A stretch of 64,000 nucleotides of DNA from RYN-230 sp963704995. GTDB taxonomy: Bacteria > Actinomycetota > Actinomycetes > Streptosporangiales > Streptosporangiaceae. Of this stretch, positions 43,830 to 51,654 are shown piece after piece. The stretch is from the NCBI GenBank assembly GCA_963704995.1, contig CAVPIM010000018.1:186001-250000 (forward strand), read 5' to 3'. The translations under genes and the position numbers were made by a program. Each line of letters opens with the position of its first letter. The stretch's first letter is position 1. A model generated the notes under the pieces. The model made no database searches, was not told where the DNA came from, and was given only the letters and a program-made list of their open reading frames with translations.

Positions 43830-45077
43830 GTGAGTGTGAGCCGTCCGGCTGCGGTCATCATCCTGGCCGCGGGCGAAGGTACGCGGATGAAGTCCGATAC
43901 CCCGAAGGTTCTGCACGCGATCTGCGGGGAGACCTTGCTGGGGCATGTGCTGGCGGCCGCACGGGAGACCGATCCGGTCCGGGTCATCGTGGTGGTCGGC
44001 CACCGCCGCCGTGAGGTCACCGAGTACCTGGCCCGGCACGCGCCGGACGCCCAGCCGGTGGTCCAGCACCGCCAGGGTGGCACCGGCCACGCGGTCCGGA
44101 CGGTGATCGAGGAGGTCGGGCTGGACCACGGGACCATCGTGGTGGCCTGCGCCGACACCCCGCTGCTGCGCGGCGCCACGCTGGCCGCCCTGGTCCGTGA
44201 GCACCACGCCACCGAGGCCGCCGCCACCGTGCTGACCGCGCGGGTCACCAACCCCCGCGGTTACGGCCGCATCATCCGCGACGACTCCGGCGAGTTCCTG
44301 GCCATCGTCGAGGAGGCTGACGCCACCCCGGAGCAGCGGGCTGTTGACGAGATCAACTCGGGGGTCTACGCCTTCGAGGCGCACCTGCTCGGTGACGCGG
44401 TCAAGCGGGTGCCCACCGACAACGCCAAGGGCGAGGAGTACCTCACCGACGTGGTCGCCATCCTGCGCGCCGAGGGCCAGCATGTGGCGTCGGTGACCCT
44501 GGCGGACCCGGACGAGGTGCTGGGCGTGAACGACCGGGCCCAGCTGGCCCGGGCGCGGCACATCCTCAACGCGCGCCTGCTCGGCAGCTGGATGGGCGCG
44601 GGCGTCACGATCGTGGATCCGGCGACGACCTGGATCGACACCGGGGTGAGCCTCGCCCGCGACGTCGAGATCGGGCCGGGAACCCAGCTCGAGGGCCGCA
44701 CCGCGGTCGGGGCGGGGGCCAGGGTCGGTCCCGGGTCGCAGCTGCGCGACACCGCCGTGGGCGAGGGGGCCATCGTCATCCAGTCCTTCTGCCGGGGGGC
44801 CGACATCGGCGCGGGCGCGGTCGTGGGTCCCTTCGCATACCTTCCTCCGGGCAGCAAAGTCGATGCAGCAGGCCCGGCAGCGGGTATGAACACATCAGGA
44901 GCAGGCGCTGGCGGGCAGATGACCGGCAGCGGACGGGACCCTGGCGGGCAGGGTTCCAGCGGGCAAGGTTCTGGCGGGCAGGGTTCTGGCGGACAGGACT
45001 TTCACGCGCGCGGCGCCGGGGGGCGCCACACTGGGGGACAGGACGCCGCCACGAATGAGGGAGCTCAGGACGCGTGA
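43830..45077 (+). CDS. glmU: GlmU-like UDP-GlcNAc pyrophosphorylase, acetyltransferase active-site region missing
   Basis: 415 residues, about 50-70 fewer than usual. The uridylyltransferase domain is complete: LAAGEGTRMKSDTPKVLHAICGETLLGHV, QHRQGGTGHAVR, ADTPLLRG, the YGRIIRD loop and EINSGVYAF. The left-handed beta-helix begins (TIVDPATTWIDTGV, IGPGTQLEGRT) but stops at GPFAYLPPGSKVD near residue 343. Full GlmU would then carry the acetyl-transfer residues (in E. coli K351, H363, Y366, N377). Instead there is a Gly/Gln/Ser-rich tail from a 15-bp repeat, and the usual LRPG is LPPG. It should still make UDP-GlcNAc from GlcNAc-1-P, but not GlcNAc-1-P from GlcN-1-P. It overlaps prs by GTGA. Confidence 0.88.
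   Translation: MSVSRPAAVIILAAGEGTRMKSDTPKVLHAICGETLLGHVLAAARETDPVRVIVVVGHRRREVTEYLARHAPDAQPVVQHRQGGTGHAVRTVIEEVGLDHGTIVVACADTPLLRGATLAALVREHHATEAAATVLTARVTNPRGYGRIIRDDSGEFLAIVEEADATPEQRAVDEINSGVYAFEAHLLGDAVKRVPTDNAKGEEYLTDVVAILRAEGQHVASVTLADPDEVLGVNDRAQLARARHILNARLLGSWMGAGVTIVDPATTWIDTGVSLARDVEIGPGTQLEGRTAVGAGARVGPGSQLRDTAVGEGAIVIQSFCRGADIGAGAVVGPFAYLPPGSKVDAAGPAAGMNTSGAGAGGQMTGSGRDPGGQGSSGQGSGGQGSGGQDFHARGAGGRHTGGQDAATNEGAQDA
44943..45002. repeat. 15-bp tandem repeat in the glmU tail
   Basis: Four imperfect copies of GGCGGGCAGGGTTCT, encoding GGQGS-type repeats that replace the end of the acetyltransferase domain. Confidence 0.8.
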
Positions 45078-46051
45078 CCGGCATCACCGCCACCGGCGAG
45101 AAGAAGCTGATGCTTTTCTCCGGCCGGGCCCACCCCGAACTGTCCAACGAGATCGCCGGCTGCCTGGGCATCGAGCCCACGCCAGCCAGGCTCTTTGACT
45201 TCGCCAACGGCGAGATCTTCGTCCGCTTCCTGGAGTCGGTACGTGGCAGCGACGCGTTCGTGGTGCAGAGCCACACCGCGCCGATCAATCAGTGGATCAT
45301 GGAGCAGCTGATCATGGTCGATGCGCTCAAGCGCGCGTCGGCCAAGCGGATCACCGTGGTCGCGCCGTTCTTCGGGTACGCCCGGCAGGACAAGAAGAGC
45401 CGGGGGCGGGAGCCGATCTCAGCCCGGCTGATGGCGGACCTGTTCCTCACCGCGGGTGCTGACCGGATCATGGCCGTCAACCTGCACACCGCGCAGATCC
45501 AGGGCTTTTTCGACGGCCCGGTCAACCACCTGTTCGCGCTGCCGACCCTGGCCAGTTATATCGAGCGCAATCTGGACGTCTCGCAGGTCACAGTCGTGGC
45601 CCCGGATGCCGGGCGGGTCCGGGTGTGTGAGCGGTGGACCGACCGGCTCGGCTCCCCGCTGGCCATCATCCACAAGCGCCGCGACCCGGACGTCGCCAAT
45701 CAGGTGGCCGTGTTCGAGGTGGTCGGCGACGTGGCCGGCCGGACCTGCATCGTGGTGGACGACATGATCGACACCGGCTCGACCATCATCAAGGCGGCCG
45801 ACGCGCTGTTCGAGAAGGGCGCGGCCAAGGTCGTGGTCACCGCCACGCACGGCGTGCTCTCCGGCGGCGCGGTGGACGGGCTGAAGAACTCCCGGGTCAG
45901 CGAGGTCATCGTCACCAACACGCTGCCGATCGCGGACGACAGCCGGTTCGACAAGCTCACCGTGCTGTCGATCGCGCCGCTGATCGCCCGGGCGATCACC
46001 GAGGTGTTCAGCGACGGGTCGGTGACCAGCCTCTTCGACGGCCAGAGCTGA
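45074..46051 (+). CDS. prs: Ribose-phosphate pyrophosphokinase
   Basis: 325 residues from GTG 45074. Motifs: LFSGRAHPELSNEIAGCLG, FANGEIFVRFLESVRG, the ATP-binding loop FFGYARQDKKSRGREPISARL, HTAQIQGFFDGPVNHL, the flexible catalytic segment with HKRRDP, and the PRPP loop VVDDMIDTGSTI. It makes PRPP for nucleotide, His and Trp synthesis and for polyprenyl-phospho-arabinose. The glmU-prs pair is conserved in actinomycetes. A run of 15-bp repeats starts at its stop codon. Confidence 0.97.
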   Translation: MTGITATGEKKLMLFSGRAHPELSNEIAGCLGIEPTPARLFDFANGEIFVRFLESVRGSDAFVVQSHTAPINQWIMEQLIMVDALKRASAKRITVVAPFFGYARQDKKSRGREPISARLMADLFLTAGADRIMAVNLHTAQIQGFFDGPVNHLFALPTLASYIERNLDVSQVTVVAPDAGRVRVCERWTDRLGSPLAIIHKRRDPDVANQVAVFEVVGDVAGRTCIVVDDMIDTGSTIIKAADALFEKGAAKVVVTATHGVLSGGAVDGLKNSRVSEVIVTNTLPIADDSRFDKLTVLSIAPLIARAITEVFSDGSVTSLFDGQS

Positions 46052-46125
46052 GCTGGCCCGAGCTGGCCTGGCCCGAGTTGGCCTGGCCCGAGTTGACCAG
46101 GCCCGAGTTGACCAGGCCCGGGCCG
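46051..46125. repeat. 15-bp tandem repeat after prs, 5 copies
   Basis: Five copies of a unit related to GCCTGGCCCGAGTTG beginning at the last base of the prs stop codon. Non-coding as far as can be seen. Confidence 0.85.
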
Positions 46126-46634
46126 CAGACCGGCGTGGGTCATCCCCCGGACCCAGCACCGGCCTGCGGCGTCTGGATATCCCGAAGGTGACCGCTGTCT
46201 TCGCCCCCGCAAGCGACGAAGACGGCGGCCACCAGCTCGGCGCCCCCGCCGGGCTATGGCGCGTGCCGTTTCCCGCAAAACGGGATCACGGGTCCCTGGT
46301 CAGGGCGGGCGCACGCATGCCCGCCCTGACCAGGGGATTTCGCGGACTGCGCCCCCGCTTGGCGGTCCGCGGCGATCCCGGTCGTGCCCCCCGGCCTGGT
46401 TCCCCCGCCGGCGACTCGTTCGTGCTTGTCGTCGCTGAGTACGAGAATGTCAGCGGGCTCTTGCGCCACGATTGATCCGTGATTGAGCCTCGAACGTCAG
46501 GTATGCGCGGCAATACCCCGGCCGGTAGCTGCCCACGATGACCAGATCTGGTTCATGATTGAGTGACGGCTTGGCCAGTTCCGTGACTCACCGTGTCCGG
46601 AACGGGTGCACCCCCAGTGAACGAGGCGCGATCG
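46052..46634. other. Non-coding region between prs and the SARP gene
   Basis: 583 bp holding the 15-bp repeats, two hairpins (46271-46285 and 46294-46335), and an imperfect inverted repeat TGAGTGACGG-N11-CCGTGACTCA (46560-46590, nine of ten pairs) 44 bases before the SARP start. The last could be an operator of the SARP gene. No small coding gene was found. Confidence 0.55.
46294..46335 (+). terminator. Long perfect hairpin downstream of prs
   Basis: CCCTGGTCAGGGCGGGC pairs over 17 bp with its complement around an 8-base loop (GCACGCAT). A smaller hairpin TCCCG-CAAAA-CGGGA precedes it. No T run. It probably insulates prs from the SARP gene. Confidence 0.75.
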
Positions 46635-47537
46635 ATGCGGTTTCGGATACTTGGGCCGGTTGAGGTCCAGGTTGCCGGAGGCTGGAGCAGTATCAGCGCA
46701 CCTAAGTTGCGCACGGTGCTGGCCGTGCTCCTGTTGCGCGCGGGCGAAGTCGTCTCCATCGACCAGCTGGTCGCCGAGGTGTGGCCGGATCGCCCGCCCG
46801 CCCGGTCCATCAACCTGATCAGTGGCTATGTCCATAAGCTGCGCAAGCTGATCGGCGACCTCGATGGCCAGGTCGTCGTGACCCACGCCCCGGGCTACCA
46901 GCTGCTGGCCAGGGCCGACGACATCGACGCCCGGCGGTTCAGCCGGCTGGCCGCGGACGGCCGCGAGGCCTTGTCGGCCGGGGACAGCCCAGGGGCGGCA
47001 GCCCTGCTGAGTGAGGCCCTCGGCCTGTGGCAGGGCAGCCGGGCCCTGCCGGACGTGCCGGCCTCGACGCTGGTGAGCGCCGAGGCCAGCCGGCTCGAGG
47101 AAGCCCGCGTCGAGGCCCTGGAGCTGCGTATCCAGGCCGACCTCGGCTGCGGCCGCCAGGGCCAGGTCGTGGCGGAGCTGCGCAGGCTGCTGGCCGACCA
47201 TCCGATCCGTGAGGGCATGTGGGCGCTGCTCATGCGCGCCCTGCACGGTTCCGGGCGGCAGGCCGAGGCCCTGGAGGCCTACGCCCAGGCCCGCGAGGTG
47301 ATCGCCGATGAACTCGGCGTGGACCCCGGTGCCGAGCTGCGGCAACTGCACGAGCAGATGCTGCAGGCCGACGCGGCCCCAGGTGCACAATTCTCCGCAA
47401 CGAAAACCGCCGCGGCGGACTCCCCCTTCACGGGCGCACCCGTATCCCCGGCGGGGCCGGCCCTGGCGGCGGCCGGGCCGGGCCGGCCGCGGCTCCCGGG
47501 CCGCAGGCCCCGGCGACCGGGTTCGCACCCACGGTGA
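46635..47537 (+). CDS. SARP-family activator: DNA-binding and BTAD domains
   Basis: 300 residues from ATG 46635, chosen because MRFRILGPVEVQVAGGW is the canonical SARP beginning and GAGG lies upstream; a GTG at 46593 is also in frame. The OmpR-like winged helix is at about residues 15-95 (LRTVLAVLLLRAGEVVSIDQLVAEVWPDRPPARSINLISGYVHKLRKLIGD). The bacterial transcriptional activator domain follows at about 100-250 (FSRLAADGREALSAGD...LLADHPIREGMWALLMRALHGSGRQAEALEAYAQAREVIADELG). The C-terminal 50 residues are a linker. It overlaps the NB-ARC gene by GTGA. In AfsR these parts are one protein, so the pair may be a natural split or a single gene broken by one base near 47500. Confidence 0.88.
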   Translation: MRFRILGPVEVQVAGGWSSISAPKLRTVLAVLLLRAGEVVSIDQLVAEVWPDRPPARSINLISGYVHKLRKLIGDLDGQVVVTHAPGYQLLARADDIDARRFSRLAADGREALSAGDSPGAAALLSEALGLWQGSRALPDVPASTLVSAEASRLEEARVEALELRIQADLGCGRQGQVVAELRRLLADHPIREGMWALLMRALHGSGRQAEALEAYAQAREVIADELGVDPGAELRQLHEQMLQADAAPGAQFSATKTAAADSPFTGAPVSPAGPALAAAGPGRPRLPGRRPRRPGSHPR

Positions 47538-49603
47538 TCCTGCCCGCCGCCCAGGTTGCGCAGCTCCCGGCCGACATCCCCGACTTCACCGGCCGGGCCG
47601 AACACGTGCAGAAGCTGCGTGACCTGGTGGCCGGGCCGGGTCGGCCGGACAGCCCGGGAGCGGTCGTGGTGGCGGCGGTGATCGGGGCCGGGGGACTGGG
47701 GAAAACCACCCTGGCGGTTCATGCCGCGCATCTGCTGCGCGGGCAGTTCCCCGACGGCCAGCTGTACGCCAACCTGCGCGGCGCGAGCCCGCAGCCGGCC
47801 GCGCCCAGCGACGTGCTGGCCCGGTTCCTGCGGGATCTGGGGATGGACCCGGGACGCATTCCGGCGGGCGAAGAAGAACGTGCGGCGCAGTTCCGGAGCC
47901 GGGTGACCGACCGGCGGGTACTGATCGTCCTCGACGACGCCAAAGACGCCGCCCATGTCCGGCCGCTGCTGCCGGGAAGCGCCTCGTGCGCGGTCCTGGT
48001 CACCACCCGCAGCCGCCTGCCCGACCTGGCCGGGAGCCGTTTCGTTGACCTCGATGTCCTGGATGCCGCGGAGGCCAGGGCCATGTTCGCCGGCATCATC
48101 GGCCGGGACCGGGCCGAGGCTGAGCCCGAGGCCACCGAGGAAGTCCTGGCCGCCTGCGCCGGCCTGCCCCTGGCCATCAGGATCGCCGGGGCCCGGCTAG
48201 CCGCCCGGGGCAGCTGGAGCGTGCGCACCATCGCCACCCGCCTGGCTGACCAGCGGCGGCGGCTGGACTGGCTGAGGACCGGTGACCTGGCCGTCCGGGC
48301 CTGCTTCGAGGTGAGCTTTTCCAGCCTGCCCGCCCCGGCCGCGGCTCCCGGGGTTGACCCGGCCCACGCCTTCCGGCTGCTGGGCCTGTGGCAGGGGCCG
48401 TCCATCGGCCTGCCTGCCGCGGCGGCCCTGATCGGGCAGCCCGAGGACGCCGTCGCCGACGCTCTTGAGGTGCTGGTCGATGCCCAGCTGCTGCAGGCCC
48501 CCGCGCCGGACCGCTACCGCTTCCACGACCTGCTCCGGGCTTATGCGGCCGAGCGGGCATCAGCGGAAGAACCGGAGCCCGATTGCGACGCGGCCGTTCA
48601 GCGGCTCTTCGGCTGGTACCTGCACAGCGTGGCCGCGATGGCCAGGATCGTGTCCCCGAACCGGGACCAGATTCCGCTTGACCCGCCGGACGCCACGTTC
48701 AAGCCGCTGAGCTTCGCAGCGCCGGATGAGGCACTGGACTGGTGCGAGATGGAGCGGGCGAACCTGGTCGCCGCGACACAGCAGGCGGCCGCCTGCGGCC
48801 TGGACGCGGTGGCGTGGAAACTGCCAGTCGCGGCGCTCAGTTTCTTCAACCGCCGGACCTACCGGGCCGAGTGGGTCAGGACACATCGGGTCGCCCTGGC
48901 CAGCGCGCGCCGCGCCGGGGACCGGGCCGCGGAGGCGTGGGTGCTGAACAGCCTCGGCATCGTCTACGCCCAGCAGGGTCTGCCCGAGGCCATCGGGTGC
49001 TTCCAGCAGGCGCTGGCCATCCGCCGCGAGGCTGGCGATCAGCGTGGCGAAGCGCAGGCCGCGAACAACCTGGCCAATACCTACCTCTTGCTCCGCCGGT
49101 TCGACGCGCTGGAACCCTTCCAGGAGGCGCTGGCGATTCAGCGGCGCCTCGGCTACCGCTTCGGCGAGGCGGTCGCGCTCAACAACCTGGGGGAGGCCTA
49201 CCGCCAGCTCGGGCGTCTCGATGAGTCGATCGGCTGTCTCCAGCAGGCCGGGCAGATCTTCAGCGCCGTGGGGGACGGTCACGGCGAGGGATACGCCTGG
49301 CACTACCTGGGTCAGGCGTTCCTCGAATCCGGCCGGGTTGACGAGGCGCTGGACTATCTCACCCAGGCCCTGCGTGTCCGCCGGGTCGGCGGCGAACGGC
49401 TCTCCGAGGCGCAGACCCTGCGGCAGCTTGGCCGGGCCCAGCGCGCCTCGGGCAGGCTGGAGGACGCCCGTCAGTCATGGGCCCGGGCCCTGTCCCTCTT
49501 CGACGCGCTGGATGATCAGGCCCAGGCCGGCGAGGTCCGCGCGGAGCTAGTGGCGATCGAGACCGGCGAGCACCCGGGGGGGAAGGACTGTGTAGCCGTT
49601 TAG
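47534..49603 (+). CDS. NB-ARC/STAND ATPase with TPR repeats (AfsR C-terminal part)
   Basis: 689 residues from GTG 47534. After QLPADIPDFTGRAEHV, typical of AfsR-type linkers, the NB-ARC module shows P-loop GAGGLGKTTLAVHAA, Walker B VLIVLDDAKDAAHV, sensor LVTTRSRLPDL and the GLPLAIRIAGARLA motif. TPR-like repeats fill about residues 470-680 (AWVLNSLGIVYAQQGLPEAIGCFQQALAIRREAGD and following units). STAND proteins switch between ADP and ATP states to assemble. With the SARP upstream this forms an AfsR-like pathway regulator. The frame before the GTG also reads a plausible linker (APATGFAPT), supporting an original fusion. Confidence 0.9.
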   Translation: MILPAAQVAQLPADIPDFTGRAEHVQKLRDLVAGPGRPDSPGAVVVAAVIGAGGLGKTTLAVHAAHLLRGQFPDGQLYANLRGASPQPAAPSDVLARFLRDLGMDPGRIPAGEEERAAQFRSRVTDRRVLIVLDDAKDAAHVRPLLPGSASCAVLVTTRSRLPDLAGSRFVDLDVLDAAEARAMFAGIIGRDRAEAEPEATEEVLAACAGLPLAIRIAGARLAARGSWSVRTIATRLADQRRRLDWLRTGDLAVRACFEVSFSSLPAPAAAPGVDPAHAFRLLGLWQGPSIGLPAAAALIGQPEDAVADALEVLVDAQLLQAPAPDRYRFHDLLRAYAAERASAEEPEPDCDAAVQRLFGWYLHSVAAMARIVSPNRDQIPLDPPDATFKPLSFAAPDEALDWCEMERANLVAATQQAAACGLDAVAWKLPVAALSFFNRRTYRAEWVRTHRVALASARRAGDRAAEAWVLNSLGIVYAQQGLPEAIGCFQQALAIRREAGDQRGEAQAANNLANTYLLLRRFDALEPFQEALAIQRRLGYRFGEAVALNNLGEAYRQLGRLDESIGCLQQAGQIFSAVGDGHGEGYAWHYLGQAFLESGRVDEALDYLTQALRVRRVGGERLSEAQTLRQLGRAQRASGRLEDARQSWARALSLFDALDDQAQAGEVRAELVAIETGEHPGGKDCVAV

Positions 49604-49719
49604 TCGGCTGGGGTCGGCTCATAGTAGGAGTTTTCCGCTGTGCGCGGTCGCTACGATGCTGCCCGGAATCAGTGTCACTCATCCTGGCCCACGGGGGCTG
49701 GCGGAAGGGGAGTGCAGGC

Positions 49720-49974
49720 ATGTCAGAAACCGAGTCCGAGGAAGCGCAGCCGGCGATGGAGCACGAGTCGGCACCGGCCATGGAGCACGAGTCGGCACCC
49801 GCGATGGAGCACGAGTCGGCACCCGCGATGGAGCACGAGTCGGCACCCGCGATGGAGCACGAGTCGGCACCCGCGATGGAGCACGAGTCGGCACCCGCGA
49901 TGGAGCACGAGTCGGCACCCGCGATGGAGCACGAGTCGGCACCCGCGATGGAGCACGAGTCGAATCCGGAGTAG
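49720..49974 (+). CDS. Small acidic repeat protein, (AMEHESAP)n
   Basis: 84 residues from ATG 49720, preceded by GGGGAG eight bases upstream. After MSETESEEAQP come nine units of AMEHES joined by AP, ending NPE. It is strongly acidic and without hydrophobic segments, so intrinsically disordered and cytoplasmic. The repeats are nearly identical in DNA (24 bp), which suggests recent expansion. No similar protein is recognised. It lies between the NB-ARC gene and rplY on the same strand. Translation is likely from the ribosome site and frame but not proven. Confidence 0.55.
   Translation: MSETESEEAQPAMEHESAPAMEHESAPAMEHESAPAMEHESAPAMEHESAPAMEHESAPAMEHESAPAMEHESAPAMEHESNPE
49753..49962. repeat. 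24-bp tandem repeat, about 9 copies
   Basis: Units of GCGATGGAGCACGAGTCGGC plus ACCC; copies differ only at CCG/CCC and GCG/GCC third positions. No spacer, so it is a minisatellite and not a CRISPR array. Confidence 0.92.
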
Positions 49975-50062
49975 TCCCGGGTTGAGCCACACGGACGGGA
50001 AGCGGCCGTACGCCGTTCTCCGCCCCGTGGCGGGCCGGGGACCGTCCCGGGTGAGTTAGACT

Positions 50063-50094
50063 CCGACAGGCGCGCGCTTTCGCGTGCCTGTCGG
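50063..50094 (+). terminator. Hairpin in the rplY leader
   Basis: CCGACAGGC pairs with GCCTGTCGG, and the inner GCGCG/CGCGT extends the stem to 14 bp around a 4-base loop; TTGTCG follows. It is 87 bases before the rplY start and may terminate upstream reading or act as a leader attenuator. Confidence 0.6.
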
Positions 50095-50180
50095 TTGTCG
50101 TATGCGACCCCGGTGCCCGAGTGCTTACCCGGAGGGGCGCTGCCCCGGCAATTGAGTCCGCTGCATAGGGAGTAAGTACC

Positions 50181-50834
50181 GTGCCCGAGGTCCGCATAGC
50201 CGCAGAGCCGCGCACCGATTTCGGCAAAGGTGCCGCCCGCCGGGAGCGCCGCGCAGGCCGTGTTCCGGCCGTGCTGTATGGCCACGGCACTGACACGCGG
50301 CACCTGACGCTGCCTGGCCACGACGTGATGATGGCGCTGAAGACCGCGAACGTGCTGATCCGCCTGGACGGCCTGCCCGGCGGGAACCAGCTGGTCCTGC
50401 CGAAGTCCGTGCAGCGCAACCCGATCCGGGGCTCGGTGGAGCATGTGGACCTGATCCTGGTCCGCCGCGGCGAGAAGGTCACGGTGGACATCCCGATCCA
50501 GGTGACCGGCGAGGTGTACTCGGGCGGTCTGCTCGACCAGCAGATGGTTCAGATCGCGATCGAGGCCGAGGCCACGCACATCCCCACCGGCATCGAGATT
50601 AGCGTCGAGGACATGCAGGTCGGCACGGCGGTGCACGCCGGCGACCTGAAGCTGCCCGCCGGGTCGTCCCTGGCCGTTGACCCCGAGTCGCTGGTCCTGC
50701 ACGTGATCGCCGCGCCGACCGCCGAGCAGATGGAAGCCGAGATCGGCGTGCCCGAGACCGTGGCGGCCCCGTCCGAGCCCGCTCCCGTTCCCGAGGGCGA
50801 GGCCCCGGCCGACTCCGCTGCGGCGGACGAATAA
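50181..50834 (+). CDS. rplY: 50S ribosomal protein L25/general stress protein Ctc
   Basis: 217 residues from GTG 50181. The N-terminal L25 domain that binds 5S rRNA reads RTDFGKGAARRERRAGRVPAVLYGHG and VLPKSVQRNPIRGSVEHVDLILVRRGEKV. The C-terminal TL5/Ctc domain follows (VTGEVYSGGLLDQQMVQIAIEAEATHIPTGIEISVEDMQVG). An acidic Ala/Pro/Glu tail ends the protein. The rplY-pth order after glmU-prs is conserved in actinomycetes; here it is separated from prs by about 4 kb of inserted regulator genes. Confidence 0.96.
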   Translation: MPEVRIAAEPRTDFGKGAARRERRAGRVPAVLYGHGTDTRHLTLPGHDVMMALKTANVLIRLDGLPGGNQLVLPKSVQRNPIRGSVEHVDLILVRRGEKVTVDIPIQVTGEVYSGGLLDQQMVQIAIEAEATHIPTGIEISVEDMQVGTAVHAGDLKLPAGSSLAVDPESLVLHVIAAPTAEQMEAEIGVPETVAAPSEPAPVPEGEAPADSAAADE

Positions 50835-50925
50835 CCTGGCCGGGGCGTTCCCGGACGGGCGGCGGCACGGTCAGGCCGGACGGCGGCGGGCACCGTGTGG
50901 TCTGGGCTGCGGGCGGCGCTGGGCT

Positions 50926-50985
50926 GGCCAGCACGGGGTCGGCCAGCACCGGGTCGGCTAGCACGGGGTCGGCTAGTACCGGGGA
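50926..50985. repeat. 15-bp tandem repeat upstream of pth, 4 copies
   Basis: Four copies of GGCCAGCACGGGGTC with few changes, ending 17 bases before the pth ATG, so the ribosome site lies next to the last copy. Confidence 0.88.
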
Positions 50986-51002
50986 GCCGAGGCGAGAACG
51001 AC

Positions 51003-51596
51003 ATGGCCGACGAGCGCTGGCTGATCGTCGGGCTGGGCAATCCCGGGCCCGGCTACGCCGGTAACCGGCACAACGTCGGCTCCATGGTGGCCGACGAGAT
51101 CGCGGCCCGGATCGGCGGCCGGTTCCGGGCGGGTAAGTACCGGTCCGTGATCGCCGATGGGCGTCTCGACGGGACGCCGGTCACCGTGGCCAAGCCGCTG
51201 ACCTACATGAACGAGTCCGGCGGCCCAGTCGCCGGGCTCCGCGGCTACTACCATCTCGACCCCGGGCACATCGTGGTCATCCACGATGAACTGGATCTGC
51301 CGTTCGACACGATCAGGCTCAAGCTGGGCGGCGGGGACAACGGTCACAACGGGCTCCGCTCGGTGACGGCCGCCCTGGGCACCCGCGACTACAACCGGGT
51401 CCGGGTCGGCATCGGGCGGCCCCCCGGCCGGATGGACCCGGCCGCGTTCGTGCTGCGGGATTTCACCGCCGCGGAGCAGAAGGAATTGCCGTTCCTGGTG
51501 GACCGGGCGGCGGACGCGGTGCAGGCCCTGCTGAGCACGGGGCTGGCCGCGGCGCAGAACGCGTTCCACGGCGAGCAGCGGCCGTCCAGCGGATGA
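51003..51596 (+). CDS. pth: Peptidyl-tRNA hydrolase
   Basis: 197 residues from ATG 51003. Motifs: LIVGLGNPGPGYAGNRHNVGSMV with the catalytic His, KPLTYMNESGGPV with the substrate-binding Asn, VIHDELDLPFDTIRLKLGGGDNGHNGLRSV and RVRVGIGRPPG. It frees tRNA from peptidyl-tRNA dropped by the ribosome and is essential. It is co-directional with rplY; the polysaccharide island begins with the next gene. Confidence 0.96.
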   Translation: MADERWLIVGLGNPGPGYAGNRHNVGSMVADEIAARIGGRFRAGKYRSVIADGRLDGTPVTVAKPLTYMNESGGPVAGLRGYYHLDPGHIVVIHDELDLPFDTIRLKLGGGDNGHNGLRSVTAALGTRDYNRVRVGIGRPPGRMDPAAFVLRDFTAAEQKELPFLVDRAADAVQALLSTGLAAAQNAFHGEQRPSSG

Positions 51597-51654
51597 GCAG
51601 GCCCGGCGCGCCCCGGCTCATCCCGGGGAATCACGGCCAGGTGCGGATCAGCCC

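Noticed and set aside
49753..49962. Repeat array as a CRISPR
   Set aside because: Units of 24 bp follow each other without spacers, so it is a coding minisatellite.
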